Source of the DNA: Sulfurisoma sp.
Lineage (GTDB): Bacteria > Pseudomonadota > Gammaproteobacteria > Burkholderiales > Rhodocyclaceae
Length of the DNA: 64,000 nt
NCBI GenBank assembly: GCA_030691075.1
Contig: JAUYFI010000081.1
Location: 29,705-93,704, forward strand
Direction: 5' to 3'
In this document: in pieces, positions 16,906 to 25,113 of the stretch
Layout of the letters: each line of letters opens with the position of its first letter
Numbering within the stretch: the first letter of the stretch is position 1
The notes under the pieces: model-generated
The model's input: only the letters and a program-made list of their open reading frames with translations
The model's database searches: none
Told to the model about the DNA's origin: nothing
Program-made: the position numbers and the translations under genes

Positions 16906-18042
16906 CTAGCCTCGCATCACCGCGTCCGGATCGGTGATGGCCGCCTTCCAGATCGGCGCCAGCACCGCGGCGGCATAGGGAAACACCGTGAAGAAGAACA
17001 GCGTCGCCACCTGCAGGCCGTCGATGTGCGGCGTCAGCCGGAATTCCGGGTAGAGCACCGCCCAGCCCTTGAGCACGGGCTCGAACAGCGTGGCGGCAAA
17101 ATAAAAGACGTGCAGATAGGCGGCGACGAATCCGGCGAGGAAGGCGGTCAGCGAGATCAGCAGCCCTTCCCAGAATTTCATCTTGATGATGTCGCCCGTT
17201 TCCCAGCCGATGGCCTTGAGGATGCCGATCTCGCGCTTCTCGTCGGCCGACAGGCCCGAGGCCTTTTCCCAGGCGAGGATGCCGAAGGCGAGGATGGCGG
17301 CCGACAGCAGCGCCAGCACGATGCCCTCGCGCCAGTCGAAGATCGAGGCGTAGGTGCGCAGCACCTCGTCCCTCAGGATGGGCCGCGAATCCGGCAGCGC
17401 GGCGGCGAGCTTCAGCGCGACGTTGCGCACTTCCAGAGGATTCGCGACCGACAGCGCGATGTCGGTGTAATGGCCGACCGGATAGTCGAAGAAGGCGCGG
17501 AAATCCTCCTCGTGCATCAGCACCAGGTCGGCGCTGGCGATCTCGGAAGCCTGCGGCAGCACGCTCGCCACGATGAAGGTGTGCAGCTTGCCCGAGTAGG
17601 AGCGGAAGGAGATGCCGTTGCCGGCGGCCAGCCCACGCGAACGTTCCAGCGCCGGGCCGACAACGATCTCGCCCTTCGCGATGCTTGCGTCATTGGGCAC
17701 CATGAAGGTGTAGTTGGCCTTGACCACGGCATCGTAGTAGTAGCCCCAGAGCCGGCCCTCCTTTTTCTGCACGCCGCGAATGCGGCCGACCTTCTCCAGG
17801 TAGCCCGGCGGGATCAGGTCGTGACGCCCGGCGACGAGGCGCTGCAGGATCACCTCGGGCGAGGCCGCGAGCACCTTGGCCGCCTCGACGCGCAGCGCGT
17901 GGGTGTAGAGCGCGACGGAGGCGAGCACAAACACCAGCACGGTGTAGACGCCGAGCAGGCCGAGGTTGCGGGCCTTGCGCCGTGCCATCGAGGCCAGCGT
18001 GAAGTCAATCAGGTAGCGCTGTTTCTCGAACCACAATTTCAT
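16906..18042 (-). CDS. FtsX/MacB-type ABC transporter permease
   Basis: 378-aa permease with the type VII layout: one amino-terminal membrane helix (near NLGLLGVYTVLVFVLASVAL), a large periplasmic domain (about residues 50-235), then three helices. The cytoplasmic coupling element EKREIGILKAIGWETGDIIK is the FtsX signature. Partner of the ATPase encoded downstream. The gene start lies inside the 3' end of the preceding small gene (38-base overlap). In this operon it could expel or load a periplasmic metal or thiol compound, but no substrate evidence is visible. Confidence 0.9.
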   Translation of the reverse strand: MKLWFEKQRYLIDFTLASMARRKARNLGLLGVYTVLVFVLASVALYTHALRVEAAKVLAASPEVILQRLVAGRHDLIPPGYLEKVGRIRGVQKKEGRLWGYYYDAVVKANYTFMVPNDASIAKGEIVVGPALERSRGLAAGNGISFRSYSGKLHTFIVASVLPQASEIASADLVLMHEEDFRAFFDYPVGHYTDIALSVANPLEVRNVALKLAAALPDSRPILRDEVLRTYASIFDWREGIVLALLSAAILAFGILAWEKASGLSADEKREIGILKAIGWETGDIIKMKFWEGLLISLTAFLAGFVAAYLHVFYFAATLFEPVLKGWAVLYPEFRLTPHIDGLQVATLFFFTVFPYAAAVLAPIWKAAITDPDAVMRG

Positions 18043-18343
18043 ATCGCGGGGGCGGCAGCAGGCTGCCGGTGGGGAAGTGCTCGAGCGCGAGCGGATGGTC
18101 CTGGAAGGCCGAGTGCAGATCGGCCTGCGAGGGATGACGGGTGTAACGCGCCTCGGTAAACAGCGCGAGGTCGGTGAGGCCGAGCCGAGCCACCAGTGCG
18201 CGGGTTGCGTTCAACTCCGCCTCGCGTTGCTCGCGCGGCACGGCGGCGTCGAGCAGCGTAGCCGCAAAGGCGGCCGTGGCGAGCATCAGCAGCAACAGGG
18301 CGAGGGTCGAGGGACGGGGACGCATGGGACGCATGGGACGCAT
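18005..18343 (-). CDS. Exported hypothetical protein
   Basis: About 112 aa. A basic start and hydrophobic stretch (PSTLALLLLMLATAAFAATLL) form a signal peptide. The mature part has no family I recognise but holds ARYTRHPSQADLHSAFQDHP and LEHFPTGSLLPPP, with several His residues that could bind metal. The first nine residues, MRPMRPMRP, are encoded by three perfect 9-bp tandem repeats, so there are three candidate starts (18343, 18334, 18325). The 3' end overlaps the permease gene by 38 bases. Confidence 0.6.
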   Translation of the reverse strand: MRPMRPMRPRPSTLALLLLMLATAAFAATLLDAAVPREQREAELNATRALVARLGLTDLALFTEARYTRHPSQADLHSAFQDHPLALEHFPTGSLLPPPRYEIVVRETALPD

Positions 18344-18347
18344 GGGA
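18321..18347. repeat. Three perfect 9-bp tandem repeats
   Basis: CGCATGGGA occurs three times head to tail across the start of the exported hypothetical gene. Each unit carries an ATG on the minus strand, so copy-number change would add or remove start codons and Met-Arg-Pro units without changing frame. Confidence 0.9.
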
Positions 18348-18376
18348 CGGATGATATCGCTCGCCGTCGAGCTCGC

Positions 18377-18958
18377 TCAGAGCAACTTGCGCACGGCCTC
18401 CGTCACTTTCTCGGCCGGCGCGGCGAAATGGATCGTTTGCGCCAGCTTGCCGTCCGGCCCGACCACGTAAGTATCGGCGCCGTGGTCGACGGCATAGCCG
18501 CCATCGGGCCGTGGCGGCTGGCGGACGTAGCCCACGCCAAAGGCCCTGGCCACGGCCGAGATCTCCGCCACCGTGCCGGTGACGCCGACCATCGCGGGAT
18601 GAAAATAGGCGACGTACTCCTTCAGCCGCGCCGGCGTGTCGCGCTCCGGGTCCACCGACACCAGGATCAGCTTCGTGCGTGCGCGCTCTTCGGGCTTCAA
18701 CGCATTAAGCGCCTGCGCGCCCGCCGCCAGCGAGGCTGGGCAGATGTCCGGACAATTCGTGTAGCCGAAGTAGACCAGCAGCACGTTGCCGCGCAGCGCC
18801 TTCGTATCGACAGTGCCGGCGGCGGCTTGCAGCACGAAATCGCCGCCGACCGGCTTGCCGGCGAGGCCCGCCGTGGCATGGCCGGGCGGCGGGGAGCCGC
18901 CGTCACCACCCGAACAGGCGGCGAGCAGCGCGGCGCAGAAAATGATGGGGAGACGCAT
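18377..18958 (-). CDS. SCO1/SenC family copper chaperone
   Basis: 193-aa periplasmic lipoprotein (lipobox LLAAC, Cys 15). Copper ligands are intact: NCPDIC (Cys 69 and 73) and the later His 159 in VDHGAD. The VDPERDTP segment is typical. SCO proteins deliver copper to, or reduce the Cys ligands of, the CuA site of cytochrome oxidases. With the TlpA-like protein and the copper ATPase in the same operon, a periplasmic copper-insertion pathway is the simplest reading. No oxidase subunit gene lies in this window. Confidence 0.93.
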   Translation of the reverse strand: MRLPIIFCAALLAACSGGDGGSPPPGHATAGLAGKPVGGDFVLQAAAGTVDTKALRGNVLLVYFGYTNCPDICPASLAAGAQALNALKPEERARTKLILVSVDPERDTPARLKEYVAYFHPAMVGVTGTVAEISAVARAFGVGYVRQPPRPDGGYAVDHGADTYVVGPDGKLAQTIHFAAPAEKVTEAVRKLL

Positions 18959-19036
18959 GGACAGGGGGTACGAAAAAGGGAACGACGGCGAACGCCCGCC
19001 GCGCTGCGTCCGCCGGAATAGTACCGCCGCCGCGAG

Positions 19037-19219
19037 CTACAGGCGATTGGCGGCCCGCATCAGGGCGCCGCGCAGGGCGATGGTCAGGCTCGACCCCATG
19101 CCGATGCGCTGCGCCACCGCCGGCAGCAGGATCAGCGAGGCCAGCGCGAAGCCGGCGCCCAGCAGCAGGGAAGTCATTTCGCTCTTGTCGGCTGCAACAT
19201 CCTGCATGTTCTGGTTCAT
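19037..19219 (-). CDS. Small single-span membrane protein
   Basis: 60-aa protein, first gene of the metal operon. It has a polar amino end (MNQNMQDVAADKSEM), one hydrophobic segment (TSLLLGAGFALASLILLPAVA) and a short basic tail. A convincing AGGGAG site sits eight bases before the ATG. No family recognised. It is not a metal-motif protein (no Cys or His), so a membrane scaffold role is possible but unsupported. Confidence 0.6.
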   Translation of the reverse strand: MNQNMQDVAADKSEMTSLLLGAGFALASLILLPAVAQRIGMGSSLTIALRGALMRAANRL

Positions 19220-19604
19220 GGCGCCACTCCCTTAAGTGCGATTTCACCGAGAGAGAATGGTAGGGGCTGCGGCCCGTCTTGTCGTGTGACATATTGCCGC
19301 AGCTTGGGAGAGGAAAAAGAAAGAAGCCGCGCCGAAGGGAAGGAGAAACCCTTCGCCACCGCAGTCTTGGAACGAACAGGGGATACCCGTTCCAGGACGC
19401 GCCGCCAGTCACCCTCAGGGAGGGAGGCAACCGGGCAGACGGCTTTGCTGTTGATCGTCGATAACCTGCAAAGGCGGCGGCTTCACGTCATTACTATCAA
19501 GAGCCGTGCCAGCTCCGTACAAACTCCATCCGTTTGTTTTAACTAGTTTTTTGTGCAACCGACTGTCACACCGGCGCAACATGTGCCATACTTTGCCGCC
19601 ATAA
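19220..19604. other. Divergent intergenic region of the metal operon and its regulator
   Basis: 385 bases without a credible gene. It must hold the promoters for the minus-strand metal operon and the plus-strand sigma-54-type activator. The stretch 19300-19355 is purine-rich, and 19525-19600 is clearly AT-richer than the surroundings, as expected of a promoter. I looked for a -24/-12 sigma-54 promoter and found only a poor match near 19563-19582 on the minus strand, so none is called. Confidence 0.6.
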
Positions 19605-20969
19605 ATGTCATATCAGCCAGATTCTGACACCGCCATGACCACCCACGGCATCGAACAACTCGCCGCCTATCTCGAAAGCGTGGCCGAACCCAGCATCATC
19701 CTCGACGACGACTACCGCATCCTCGCCGCCAACGCCGCCTACCGCCGCGACTTCGGCGGTAGCCACGACGTGACCGGGCACCGCTGTTATGAGGTATCGC
19801 ACGGCATCGACAGACCCTGCGACCAGGCCGGCGAATCCTGTCCGCTGCGCCAGACCGCGCAGTCGGGCCGGCCACAGCGCGCGCTGCACCTCCACCACAC
19901 CCCGCGCGGCGAAGAGCACGTCGATGTCGAAACGCGGCCGCTGGCGCGGGGGCCGGGCAAGGCGAAGGCGGGCCAGCCCCGCCTCTATGTCGAGAGCCTG
20001 CGCGTGGTGCGCCACGCCAGCAGCCAGCCGGCGGTGCAGGGCCTGGTCGGCCGCTCGCCCGCCTTCCAGGCCATGCTCGCGCGCATCACCCGCGCCGCGC
20101 CGGCCGAGGCGACGGTGCTGCTGCTGGGCGAAACCGGCACCGGCAAGGAACTCGCCGCGCGCGCCGTGCACGAGGGCAGCCCGCGCGCCGCCGGCCCGTT
20201 TGTCGCCGTCGATTGCTCGGGCCTGACCGAGACGCTGTTCGAAAGCGAGTTGTTCGGTTACGAGAAGGGCGCCTTCACCGGCGCGACCCATCTCAAGGCG
20301 GGCCTGGTCGAGGCAGCCGCCGGCGGCACGTTGTTCCTCGACGAAATCGGCGAACTGCCGCCGGCGCAGCAGGCCAAGCTGCTGCGGCTGCTGGAGACCG
20401 GCACCTACCGCCGCGTCGGCGGCGTCGAGTGGCTGCCCGCCGACTTCCGCCTGGTCTCCGCCACTCACCGCGATCTCGCCGCCATGGTGCGCGGCGGCAA
20501 CTTCCGCCGCGACCTCTACTACCGCGTCAACACCTTCCCCATCCACATGCCGGCGCTGGCCGAGCGCCGCGAGGACATCCCGCTGCTGGCCGAGTCGCTG
20601 CTGGCGCGCATCGACGCCGCCAACCGCGGTCGTCATGGTCGCCACCGCCTTTCCGCCAGCGCCCTGCGCGCGCTCCAGACACGCGACTACGAAGGCAACA
20701 TCCGCGAGTTGCGCAACCTCGTCGAGCGCGCGACGCTGCTTGCCGACGGCGCGGAAATCCTGCCGGAACACCTCGACGAGCCGACGGCCGCGTCCATCGC
20801 AGCCACGGACGACACCGAATTCCGCCTTGCCGCACCCATCAAGCTTGGCGAACTCGAGTCGCGATACCTGAAATGGGCATCAAGCGCCGCCGCCGGCAGC
20901 CGGAGCGAGCTCGCCTCGAAACTTGGAATCTCGGAGCGCACCCTTTATCGTCTACTGCGAAAGGTTTGA
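19605..20969 (+). CDS. Sigma-54-dependent transcriptional activator with Cys-rich PAS domain
   Basis: 454-aa enhancer-binding regulator. An amino PAS-like domain (about 15-130) contains CYEVSHG, then PCDQAG and ESCPL, a Cys/His cluster that may bind a metal or cofactor. The AAA+ domain (about 145-375) has [21 protein letters not shown] (the sigma-54 contact loop) and [15 protein letters not shown] Fis-type helix-turn-helix ends the protein ([17 protein letters not shown]). It is divergent from the copper/thiol operon, which it probably controls. ATG 19605 is used; ATG 19635 is a possible alternative. Neither has an obvious ribosome site. Confidence 0.9.
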   Translation: MSYQPDSDTAMTTHGIEQLAAYLESVAEPSIILDDDYRILAANAAYRRDFGGSHDVTGHRCYEVSHGIDRPCDQAGESCPLRQTAQSGRPQRALHLHHTPRGEEHVDVETRPLARGPGKAKAGQPRLYVESLRVVRHASSQPAVQGLVGRSPAFQAMLARITRAAPAEATVLLLGETGTGKELAARAVHEGSPRAAGPFVAVDCSGLTETLFESELFGYEKGAFTGATHLKAGLVEAAAGGTLFLDEIGELPPAQQAKLLRLLETGTYRRVGGVEWLPADFRLVSATHRDLAAMVRGGNFRRDLYYRVNTFPIHMPALAERREDIPLLAESLLARIDAANRGRHGRHRLSASALRALQTRDYEGNIRELRNLVERATLLADGAEILPEHLDEPTAASIAATDDTEFRLAAPIKLGELESRYLKWASSAAAGSRSELASKLGISERTLYRLLRKV

Positions 20970-20971
20970 TC

Positions 20972-21235
20972 ATGCTCGACCCGAACACCACTGCCCTGCT
21001 CGGCCAACTCGGATTGAATGCCGACGCCATCGAGTCCTTGATATCGGCAACGATTCTATTAAGCGTGCTGGCCGTGGTAGCAGCGATTCCGACAGCGATA
21101 ATTGCGAAACAGCGAGGGCGATCGAGGACGCTTTGGGTGCTGTTTGCGCTAACGATCCCCCTGCTTCCGCTGCTGCTGGTTTGGCTGCTCCCCAGGGTCA
21201 AGGCGCCTTCCGACGGGCCGTCCCTTAACGATTGA
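20972..21235 (+). CDS. Small two-span membrane protein
   Basis: 87-aa protein starting two bases after the regulator stop, with AAAGG seven bases upstream. Two hydrophobic segments (ATILLSVLAVVAAIPTAIIA and LWVLFALTIPLLPLLLVWLL) are separated by a short basic loop (KQRGRSRT). No family recognised. Its position makes it co-transcribed with the activator, so it may be a sensor partner or an unrelated passenger. Confidence 0.65.
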   Translation: MLDPNTTALLGQLGLNADAIESLISATILLSVLAVVAAIPTAIIAKQRGRSRTLWVLFALTIPLLPLLLVWLLPRVKAPSDGPSLND

Positions 21236-21337
21236 CGGCGCCGTGAGCTTCCGGTTCTCGGCCTCATGTGGTCATTGTGCGTTAGAGAAACCGCCGTCAT
21301 TATCGGATGCGTCGGTTTCTTGCCGCAACCCGACGAG

Positions 21338-22195
21338 TCACCCCTTGATCCGCCCCAGCAGCCCCCGCAGCGTGTCCTGAATGTCGGCCGGCAGGACGAT
21401 GGTCTTGGCGTTCGGTGAGTCGGCCAGACGGCCCATGGCGGCGATGTATTTCTCGCCGAGCAGGTACATGGCCGGCAGGTCGCCCGGGCCGATGGACTGC
21501 GCCACGCGCTTGATCGCCTCGGCGCTGGCTTCGGCCAGCGTCACCTGCGCCTCGGCGTCGCGCCGCGCGGCTTCGAGGCGCGCTTCGGCCTGGAGGATCG
21601 CCGCCTGCTTGGTGCCCTCGGCCTTGGTCACCATGGCCTTGCGCTCGCGCTCGGCGCTGGCTTGCGCCTCCATCGCCTTGACCATGGATTCGGAGGGCTT
21701 GATGTCCTGGATCTCGACCGACTTGACCGTCAGGCCCCAGTCGATGGCCTCGTCGGCGATGGCCTCGCGCAGCCGTGCCTTGATGCGGTCGCGACTGGTG
21801 AGCGCTTCGTCGAGCTGCATGTCCCCGGCGATGGAACGCAGCGTGGTCATGATCATGTTGCGAATCGCTTCGGAGAAGTCGGTCACGCCGTACACCGCCT
21901 TGATCGGGTCGGTGATCTTGATGAAGGCGATGGCGTTGATGAGTATCACCGCGTTGTCCTTGGTGATGACCTCCTGCTCCTGCACGTCGAGGATGATGTC
22001 CTTGGTGACGAGCTTGTAGGCCACCTGGTCGAGGTAGGGAATGATGATGTTGAGGCCGGGGTGCAGCGTGCCGTGGTATTTGCCGAGACGCTCGACGATC
22101 CACTCCATGCCCTGCGGCACGATGCGCACGCCCTTGAGCAGCGTGATGACCGCGAAGGCCAGCAGCGCCAGAACTACGATGAATCCTTCACCCAT
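21338..22195 (-). CDS. SPFH/band-7 (stomatin-like) membrane protein
   Basis: 285-aa protein with an amino-terminal membrane anchor (GFIVVLALLAFAVITLLKGV), then a band-7 domain beginning GVRIVPQGMEWIVERLGKYH. A long Ala/Glu-rich coiled coil (MEAQASAERERKAMVTKAEG and onward) and a carboxyl tail follow. Members oligomerise into large cages or microdomains in the inner membrane and modulate proteases or fluidity. AAGGAG lies six bases before the ATG. It forms the usual pair with the NfeD gene just upstream. Confidence 0.93.
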   Translation of the reverse strand: MGEGFIVVLALLAFAVITLLKGVRIVPQGMEWIVERLGKYHGTLHPGLNIIIPYLDQVAYKLVTKDIILDVQEQEVITKDNAVILINAIAFIKITDPIKAVYGVTDFSEAIRNMIMTTLRSIAGDMQLDEALTSRDRIKARLREAIADEAIDWGLTVKSVEIQDIKPSESMVKAMEAQASAERERKAMVTKAEGTKQAAILQAEARLEAARRDAEAQVTLAEASAEAIKRVAQSIGPGDLPAMYLLGEKYIAAMGRLADSPNAKTIVLPADIQDTLRGLLGRIKG

Positions 22196-22197
22196 GA

Positions 22198-22641
22198 TCA
22201 GCTCCTTTTGACTTTCAACAGACTGCCTTCGAGGGTCAGCACCTTGACCCGCTCTCCCGCCTTGATTTCCTCGTCGGCGATGCAGGGCCAGACGTCGGCA
22301 CCGACCAGCGGCTTCTGGAAGCGCACCTCGCCGCGCGCAAAGGGCGCGACGTCGTGCGTCAGAATGCCGATCTCGCCGACGACGTCGGCATCCGACATGC
22401 CGATATGCGTCTTGTGGCTCCCGCGCTTGAACACCTTGAACCAGACGCCGGTGAATGCGAGCGAAACCGCCAGCCAGATGGCCAACTGCGCCGTGATATC
22501 GAGCGACGGCGCGATCGCCACCACCAACGCCATCACCAGGCCGCCGAGGCCGAACCAGACCAGCACGAAGGCCGGCACGGCCAGCTCCGCCAGGATCAGG
22601 GCAATGCCGGTCACCGCCCAGTGCCACCATTCCAGTTCCAT
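22198..22641 (-). CDS. NfeD family membrane protein
   Basis: 147-aa short-form NfeD. Three hydrophobic segments (WWHWAVTGIALILAELAVPA onward) are followed by an OB-fold carboxyl domain (GEIGILTHDVAPFARGEVRF and ERVKVLTLEGSLLKVK). NfeD proteins are partners of stomatin/SPFH proteins and organise membrane microdomains. It lies two bases upstream of the SPFH gene and has a purine-rich ribosome site (AAAGGGGG). Confidence 0.93.
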   Translation of the reverse strand: MELEWWHWAVTGIALILAELAVPAFVLVWFGLGGLVMALVVAIAPSLDITAQLAIWLAVSLAFTGVWFKVFKRGSHKTHIGMSDADVVGEIGILTHDVAPFARGEVRFQKPLVGADVWPCIADEEIKAGERVKVLTLEGSLLKVKRS

Positions 22642-22655
22642 GTATATCGCCCCCT

Positions 22656-23462
22656 TTATGTCTGCTTCATTCTACCCAGCTTCTGCCGCCGTTCCTCGAA
22701 CAGGCAGATCGCCGCCGCAGCCGCGACATTGAGCGATTCGCAGCCCGGCGCCAGCGGGATGGTCGCCAGTCGCCGTGCCGCCAGCGCCGTCCCACTGGAT
22801 ACCGCTGCGCATAACTTTTCCGAGACGCCGGCACCCTCGTTGCCGAAGATCCATGCCACCGGGCCGGTGAGGTCGAACTCGTAGAGCGACGTGCCCTCGC
22901 GCGCCACCGTGGCGATTCCTGTGCCGGCGTAGTCGTGAAGGAAGGCCGGCAGGTCGACCCGCTCGCGGATGGCGAGATCGAAATGCGCCCCCTGCCCCGC
23001 GCGCAGCACCTTGGGCGTCCACGCCCCGGCACAGCCGATACCGAGGACGACGTCGCGGATGCCGGCCGCCGCTGCGGTGCGCAGAATGGCGCCGACGTTG
23101 CCGGCATCCTGCACGGCATCGAGCAGCACGCAGGAGGCGGCAACCCTGGCTGTCGCCGTTGCGGGTATCGCAATTTCGGCAAGAATGCCGAGGGGGGTCT
23201 CCACGCCGGCCAACTCGCGGAACAGCGCATCGCGCAGAGAGAATGTTTCGACGTCGGCGCAGCGTTGCAGCAGGGCGCGCACTTCAGCGTGAGTCGCACC
23301 CGTCTCGCCGACCAGCACACGCAGCGGCGGGCCGACCTTATCGAGATAGGCGGCAAACAAATGCGGGCCGTCGAGCAGCGTGCGGCCGTGCTTGCGCGGG
23401 TCAGCCGCCAACGCCCGCAGCGCCTTGAAAGTGGGATTGTCGCGTGAGGCAAGGATTTTCAT
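22656..23462 (-). CDS. TrmH/SpoU family RNA methyltransferase
   Basis: 268-aa SPOUT-class methyltransferase that 2'-O-methylates rRNA or tRNA using S-adenosylmethionine. An amino substrate-binding domain (about 1-105) precedes the catalytic knot, with DAVQDAGNVGAILRTAAAAG (motif 1), IFGNEGAGVSE (motif 2) and IPLAPGCESLNVAAAAAI (motif 3). The target nucleotide is not deducible. It starts divergent from the SenB-like gene and ends 14 bases before nfeD. Confidence 0.92.
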   Translation of the reverse strand: MKILASRDNPTFKALRALAADPRKHGRTLLDGPHLFAAYLDKVGPPLRVLVGETGATHAEVRALLQRCADVETFSLRDALFRELAGVETPLGILAEIAIPATATARVAASCVLLDAVQDAGNVGAILRTAAAAGIRDVVLGIGCAGAWTPKVLRAGQGAHFDLAIRERVDLPAFLHDYAGTGIATVAREGTSLYEFDLTGPVAWIFGNEGAGVSEKLCAAVSSGTALAARRLATIPLAPGCESLNVAAAAAICLFEERRQKLGRMKQT

Positions 23463-23476
23463 GGCACCATCTTCGC

Positions 23477-24457
23477 ATGAGCGAGCTTCACTGTGTGATC
23501 GTCACGCCGGCCCCGCCCGGCTCGCGCGCCGGCAACCGCAACACGGCGGTGCGCTGGGCGCGCATCCTGCGCGGGCTGGGCCTGCGCGTCGACATCGTTA
23601 CCGAGTGGCACGACGGTAATCACGACCTGATGATCGCGCTCCACGCGCGCCGCGGCCGGCCGTCGCTGCTGGCCTGGCGCCAGCGCCATCCGGCGCGGCC
23701 GCTGATTCTGGCGCTGACCGGCACCGATCTCTACCGCGACATCCGCTGTGACGCGGACGCCGCGCAATCGCTGGAGCTTGCCGACCACCTCGTGGTGTTA
23801 CAGGAAGCCGCGCTCGACGAACTGACGCCGGCGCAGCGCGCGAAGGCACACGTCATCCACCAGTCCGAAACCGCACGCGGCGACTGGCAGCCGCCACGCC
23901 GCTTCACCCGCTTTGCCGCGATCGGCCATTTGCGCGAGGAAAAGGACCCGCTGCGCGGTCCGCTGGCGCTCGGCGAACTCGCCGACCTGCCGACGCTGCG
24001 CGTGGTGATGGCCGGTGCGGCGCTGACCCCGCACTGGCGCATCGAGGCCGAGGCGCTGCTGTGCACCGAACCACGCTTCCGCTGGCTGGGCGAAGTTCCG
24101 CACTGGCGGGCACTCAAGCTGCTACGGACCAGCCACGCGCTGGTCGTCAGCTCGCGTCTGGAAGGCGGCGCCCATGTCGTGTCCGAAGCCATCGTGCATG
24201 GCGTGCCGGTGCTGGCCAGCCGCATCCCCGGCAATGTCGGCATGCTCGGCAACGACTATCCGGGCTATTTCGCGGTCGGCGACACGGCGGCGCTGGCCCG
24301 GCTCATGCGCCGCGCGCATGAGGAACCGGAATTTCTCTCGGCGCTGCATGCCGCCGTGGTTGCCCGCCAGCCGCTGTTCGCGCCGGAGCGCGAGACGGCC
24401 GCGTGGCGTGTCGCCAGCGCCGACTTTTTGAATCTGACTCAACCGCGCCCGAAATAG
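23477..24457 (+). CDS. senB: SenB-like (TIGR04348 type) glycosyltransferase
   Basis: 326-aa GT-B fold glycosyltransferase. The opening [25 protein letters not shown] and the GTDLYRDI and [25 protein letters not shown] segments match the family that includes SenB. SenB makes a selenosugar from UDP-sugar and selenophosphate in selenoneine biosynthesis. The expected partners senA (EgtB-like) and senC (SelD-like) are not adjacent, so the assignment rests on sequence alone. The last codons include one copy of a short dispersed sequence (24415-24427). The 3' end overlaps rnhB tail to tail by 19 bases. Confidence 0.7.
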   Translation: MSELHCVIVTPAPPGSRAGNRNTAVRWARILRGLGLRVDIVTEWHDGNHDLMIALHARRGRPSLLAWRQRHPARPLILALTGTDLYRDIRCDADAAQSLELADHLVVLQEAALDELTPAQRAKAHVIHQSETARGDWQPPRRFTRFAAIGHLREEKDPLRGPLALGELADLPTLRVVMAGAALTPHWRIEAEALLCTEPRFRWLGEVPHWRALKLLRTSHALVVSSRLEGGAHVVSEAIVHGVPVLASRIPGNVGMLGNDYPGYFAVGDTAALARLMRRAHEEPEFLSALHAAVVARQPLFAPERETAAWRVASADFLNLTQPRPK

Positions 24458-25113
24458 GCGCCCGGCGGCGCATTGCCTTCGAGAAGTTGCCTGACGGGAG
24501 CGAAGCTGCGGCGATGAAAGCAGGCCGGACCGTGGGCTGCCAGCGCGGCGAGGTGCGCCGCCGTGCCGTAGCCCTTGTGGCGGTCGAGGCCGTATTGCGG
24601 GAAACGTTCGTGCAGCCGCCGCATCTCGGCGTCGCGCGCGGTCTTGGCAAGAATCGAGGCCGCCGATATCTCCGCCACCGTGGCATCGCCGCCGATGATC
24701 GCCCGCGCCGGAATGTCGAGCCGCGGGCAGCGGTTGCCATCGATCAACGCCTCGGTCGGGCGGATCGCCAGCCCATCGACCGCGCGCCGCATCGCCAACA
24801 GCGTCGCCTGAAGAATATTGAGGGTGTCGATTTCCTCGACCGAGGCGAACGCAACAGACCAGGCCAGCGCCTTCTGCTTGATCTCGATTTCGAGGCGCTC
24901 GCGGCTGCGCTCGCTGAGCTTCTTGGAATCGTCGAGGCCGGCAATCGGCCGCAAAGGATCGAGAATCACCGCCGCCGCATAGACCGGCCCGGCCAGCGGG
25001 CCCCTGCCCGCCTCGTCGACGCCGCAGGGCCGCCCCAAGGCGACGTGCGCCCCCCCATGGGGGGCAGCGAGCGAAGCGAGCGTGGGGGGCTCTTCCATGA
25101 CGCCGCAGATCAT
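24439..25113 (-). CDS. rnhB: Ribonuclease HII with an inserted repeat element
   Basis: 224-aa RNase HII that cleaves RNA in RNA-DNA hybrids, including single ribonucleotides. The catalytic opening [20 protein letters not shown], the second-Asp segment [10 protein letters not shown] and the [15 protein letters not shown] region are intact. The usual start [11 protein letters not shown] is split after MICGV by 27 extra residues ([19 protein letters not shown] and more, ending CGV). These are encoded by a dispersed palindromic element plus a direct repeat of the flank. The frame is kept. The ATG overlaps the lpxB stop (ATGA). An internal GTG/Met start excluding the insert is not evident, so the insert is probably translated. 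Confidence 0.93.
   Translation of the reverse strand: MICGVMEEPPTLASLAAPHGGAHVALGRPCGVDEAGRGPLAGPVYAAAVILDPLRPIAGLDDSKKLSERSRERLEIEIKQKALAWSVAFASVEEIDTLNILQATLLAMRRAVDGLAIRPTEALIDGNRCPRLDIPARAIIGGDATVAEISAASILAKTARDAEMRRLHERFPQYGLDRHKGYGTAAHLAALAAHGPACFHRRSFAPVRQLLEGNAPPGAYFGRG
25018..25108. repeat. Dispersed palindromic element, copy B, with flanking direct repeat
   Basis: 72-bp element (about 25027-25098) inside the rnhB start region. It is flanked by a perfect 10-bp direct repeat, GACGCCGCAG, at 25018-25027 and 25099-25108. Homologs have a single copy of the encoded CGV, so the repeat is best read as a target-site duplication. Element plus duplication equals 81 bases, exactly 27 codons. 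Confidence 0.85.

Noticed and set aside
17527..17545. GTCGGCGCTGGCGA at 17527 as another copy of the short dispersed sequence
   Set aside because: It lacks the preceding A-run, and its codons (ASAD on the minus strand) fit ordinary coding of the permease.
16696..18159. Long plus-strand open reading of 487 codons opposite the ABC permease
   Set aside because: It is an antisense shadow in GC-rich sequence; composition is Arg/Gln/Gly-rich without domains, and the minus strand encodes a clear permease.
19563..19582. Possible sigma-54 promoter on the minus strand (TTGCA element)
   Set aside because: The -12 element matches but the -24 element at correct spacing has only one of two expected G's and little else, so it is not above chance.
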